64,000 nt of DNA from Streptomyces sp. NBC_01314 (GTDB lineage Bacteria; Actinomycetota; Actinomycetes; Streptomycetales; Streptomycetaceae): the NCBI RefSeq assembly GCF_041435215.1, contig NZ_CP108394.1:4216001-4280000 (forward strand), in the 5' to 3' direction. The notes below the pieces were generated by a model that saw only the letters and a program-made list of their open reading frames with translations, did no database searches and was not told the DNA's origin. Numbering within the stretch: position 1 is the stretch's first letter; every line of letters starts with the position of its first letter. Below are positions 62,962 to 64,000 of this stretch, one piece after another. Position numbers and translations under genes: made by a program.

Positions 62962-64000
62962 CGAAGGCTCAAGGGGGGATCCGCGGCTGGGCCGCGGCTC
63001 GCAGGGCAGTGCAGTCCCGGATCCGTTTCACCAGTCTGCGACTGCGTCTGGTGGTCGTCTTCGGTCTGGTGGCGCTCACGGCCGCCGTGTCGGCGTCCGG
63101 TATCGCGTACTGGCTCAACCGCGAGGCCGTGCAGACGCGCGCGCAGGACGCGGCGCTCAACGACTTCGAGCGGGAGATGCAGAGCCATGTGAGCACGCTC
63201 CGCCCGACCCCGACGCAGGACCAGCTGCGCATCGCGGCACGGAAGATGGCGGACGGCGGTGAGCGCTCCAGCGTGCTGCTCCTCGCCGAGGGCGCCGACG
63301 GCCGGACGGTCTCCGGCTCCTCGGCCGACAACGCGCTGACCGGCTTCTCACTGGACGACGTGCCTGCGTCCCTCCAGAAGGCCGTCAACAAGCGGCAGAA
63401 GATCACCTCGGGCAACCGGCACGCGTACCACGTGTACTGGCAGCGGGTCATCGACGGCGACACCCCGTATCTGGTGGGCGGCGCGAAGATGATCGGCGGC
63501 GGGCCGACCGGCTATGTACGCAAGTCCCTCGCGGAGGAGGCGAAGGACCTCAACTCGCTGGCCTGGTCGCTCGGGATCGCCACGGGTCTGTCGCTGATCG
63601 GCTCGGCGCTGCTCGCGCAGGCCGCCGCCACGACCGTACTCAAGCCGGTGCAGCGCCTCGGTGTCGCCGCCCGGCGTCTCGGCGAGGGCAAGCTCGACAC
63701 CCGGCTGCGCGTCTCCGGCACGGACGAACTGGCCGACCTCTCACGGACGTTCAATCTCGCGGCGGAGTCGCTGGAGAAGAAGGTCCACGACATGAGCGCC
63801 CGCGAGGAGGCGTCCCGTCGCTTCGTCGCCGACATGTCCCATGAGCTCCGTACGCCGCTGACGGCGATCACCGCCGTCACGGAGGTGCTGGAGGAGGAGC
63901 TGGACGCCGACACGGGCAGCCTCGACCCCATGATCGAACCGGCCGTACGGCTCGTCGTCAGCGAGACCCTGCGCCTCAACACCCTGGTCGAGAACCTGAT
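62958..64000 (+). CDS. afsQ2: Sensor histidine kinase AfsQ2, 5' part
   Basis: The first 347 codons; the gene runs off the right edge. GTG 62958 overlaps the afsQ1 stop. N-terminal membrane helix (LRLVVVFGLVALTAAVSASGIAYWL), then an extracytoplasmic sensor region of about 165 residues, a second helix (WSLGIATGLSLIGSALLAQA) and a HAMP domain (ATTVLKPVQRLGVAARRLGEGK). The HisKA segment follows with the phospho-acceptor His (~295) in FVADMSHELRTPLTAI. The ATPase domain lies outside the window. It signals to AfsQ1. Confidence 0.93.
   Translation, partial: MTKAQGGIRGWAAARRAVQSRIRFTSLRLRLVVVFGLVALTAAVSASGIAYWLNREAVQTRAQDAALNDFEREMQSHVSTLRPTPTQDQLRIAARKMADGGERSSVLLLAEGADGRTVSGSSADNALTGFSLDDVPASLQKAVNKRQKITSGNRHAYHVYWQRVIDGDTPYLVGGAKMIGGGPTGYVRKSLAEEAKDLNSLAWSLGIATGLSLIGSALLAQAAATTVLKPVQRLGVAARRLGEGKLDTRLRVSGTDELADLSRTFNLAAESLEKKVHDMSAREEASRRFVADMSHELRTPLTAITAVTEVLEEELDADTGSLDPMIEPAVRLVVSETLRLNTLVENL

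Overview
The window is chromosomal DNA from a Streptomyces (or very close relative). It has very high GC, GTG and TTG starts, Mca (mycothiol detoxification), the SigQ-AfsQ1-AfsQ2 signalling locus, acyl-CoA carboxylase with an epsilon subunit, an LAxTG sortase-type protein and many leaderless-looking starts. Gene content and order resemble the conserved core of the Streptomyces chromosome. It is not an island: only one insertion-sequence locus (about 28.4-30.1 kb) and possibly the Fic gene look acquired.

Layout. 0-7.4 kb: start of a glycosyltransferase, a thioredoxin-domain protein, a membrane-anchored NTPase/TPR protein, and a Fic protein with an imperfect palindrome over its start. 7.4-16 kb: mca operon, greA, a DrrAB-type ABC exporter with an operator inside its promoter, ilvA, MarR, a sigma-like gene with a tiny membrane partner, metB. 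16-20 kb: two paralogous membrane-anchored proteins flanking an M48 protease. 20-28 kb: msrA, metallo-beta-lactamase-fold protein, zinc alcohol dehydrogenase and a divergent XRE regulator, a large secreted subtilase. 28.4-30.1 kb: TnpB element ending in the remnant of an ABC ATPase gene. 30-40 kb: L,D-transpeptidase, sortase substrate, hutH, cdgE (c-di-GMP), enoyl-CoA hydratase, a disordered membrane protein, cya (cAMP), birA. 40-47 kb: pccB-pccE, maf, accA2 and a TetR regulator. 47-60 kb: DeoR regulator, lpdA, cyclotransferase, purine nucleoside phosphorylase, PGM2-type phosphomutase, two membrane proteins, deoC, and a full-length plus a half-length aldehyde dehydrogenase. 60-64 kb: uridine kinase, sigQ, afsQ1 and the 5' part of afsQ2.

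How genes work together. BirA would biotinylate AccA2, which pairs with PccB and PccE as acyl-CoA carboxylase. The nucleoside phosphorylase, phosphomutase, DeoC and aldehyde dehydrogenase form a plausible path from (deoxy)nucleosides to central metabolism. The first and third share a 12-bp palindromic operator, and a DeoR-type regulator lies close by. AfsQ2-AfsQ1 should control sigQ through a perfect AfsQ1 box between sigQ and afsQ1.

Most notable observations: the split ALDH16-like gene pair, the shared deo operator, GATCAGA repeats phased on an 11-bp register upstream of hutH, an operator filling a promoter spacer, G-run arrays at both ends of sigQ, the TnpB guide/ABC remnant, and several short tandem arrays abutting stop codons. 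All names come from reading the sequence; no database search was run.
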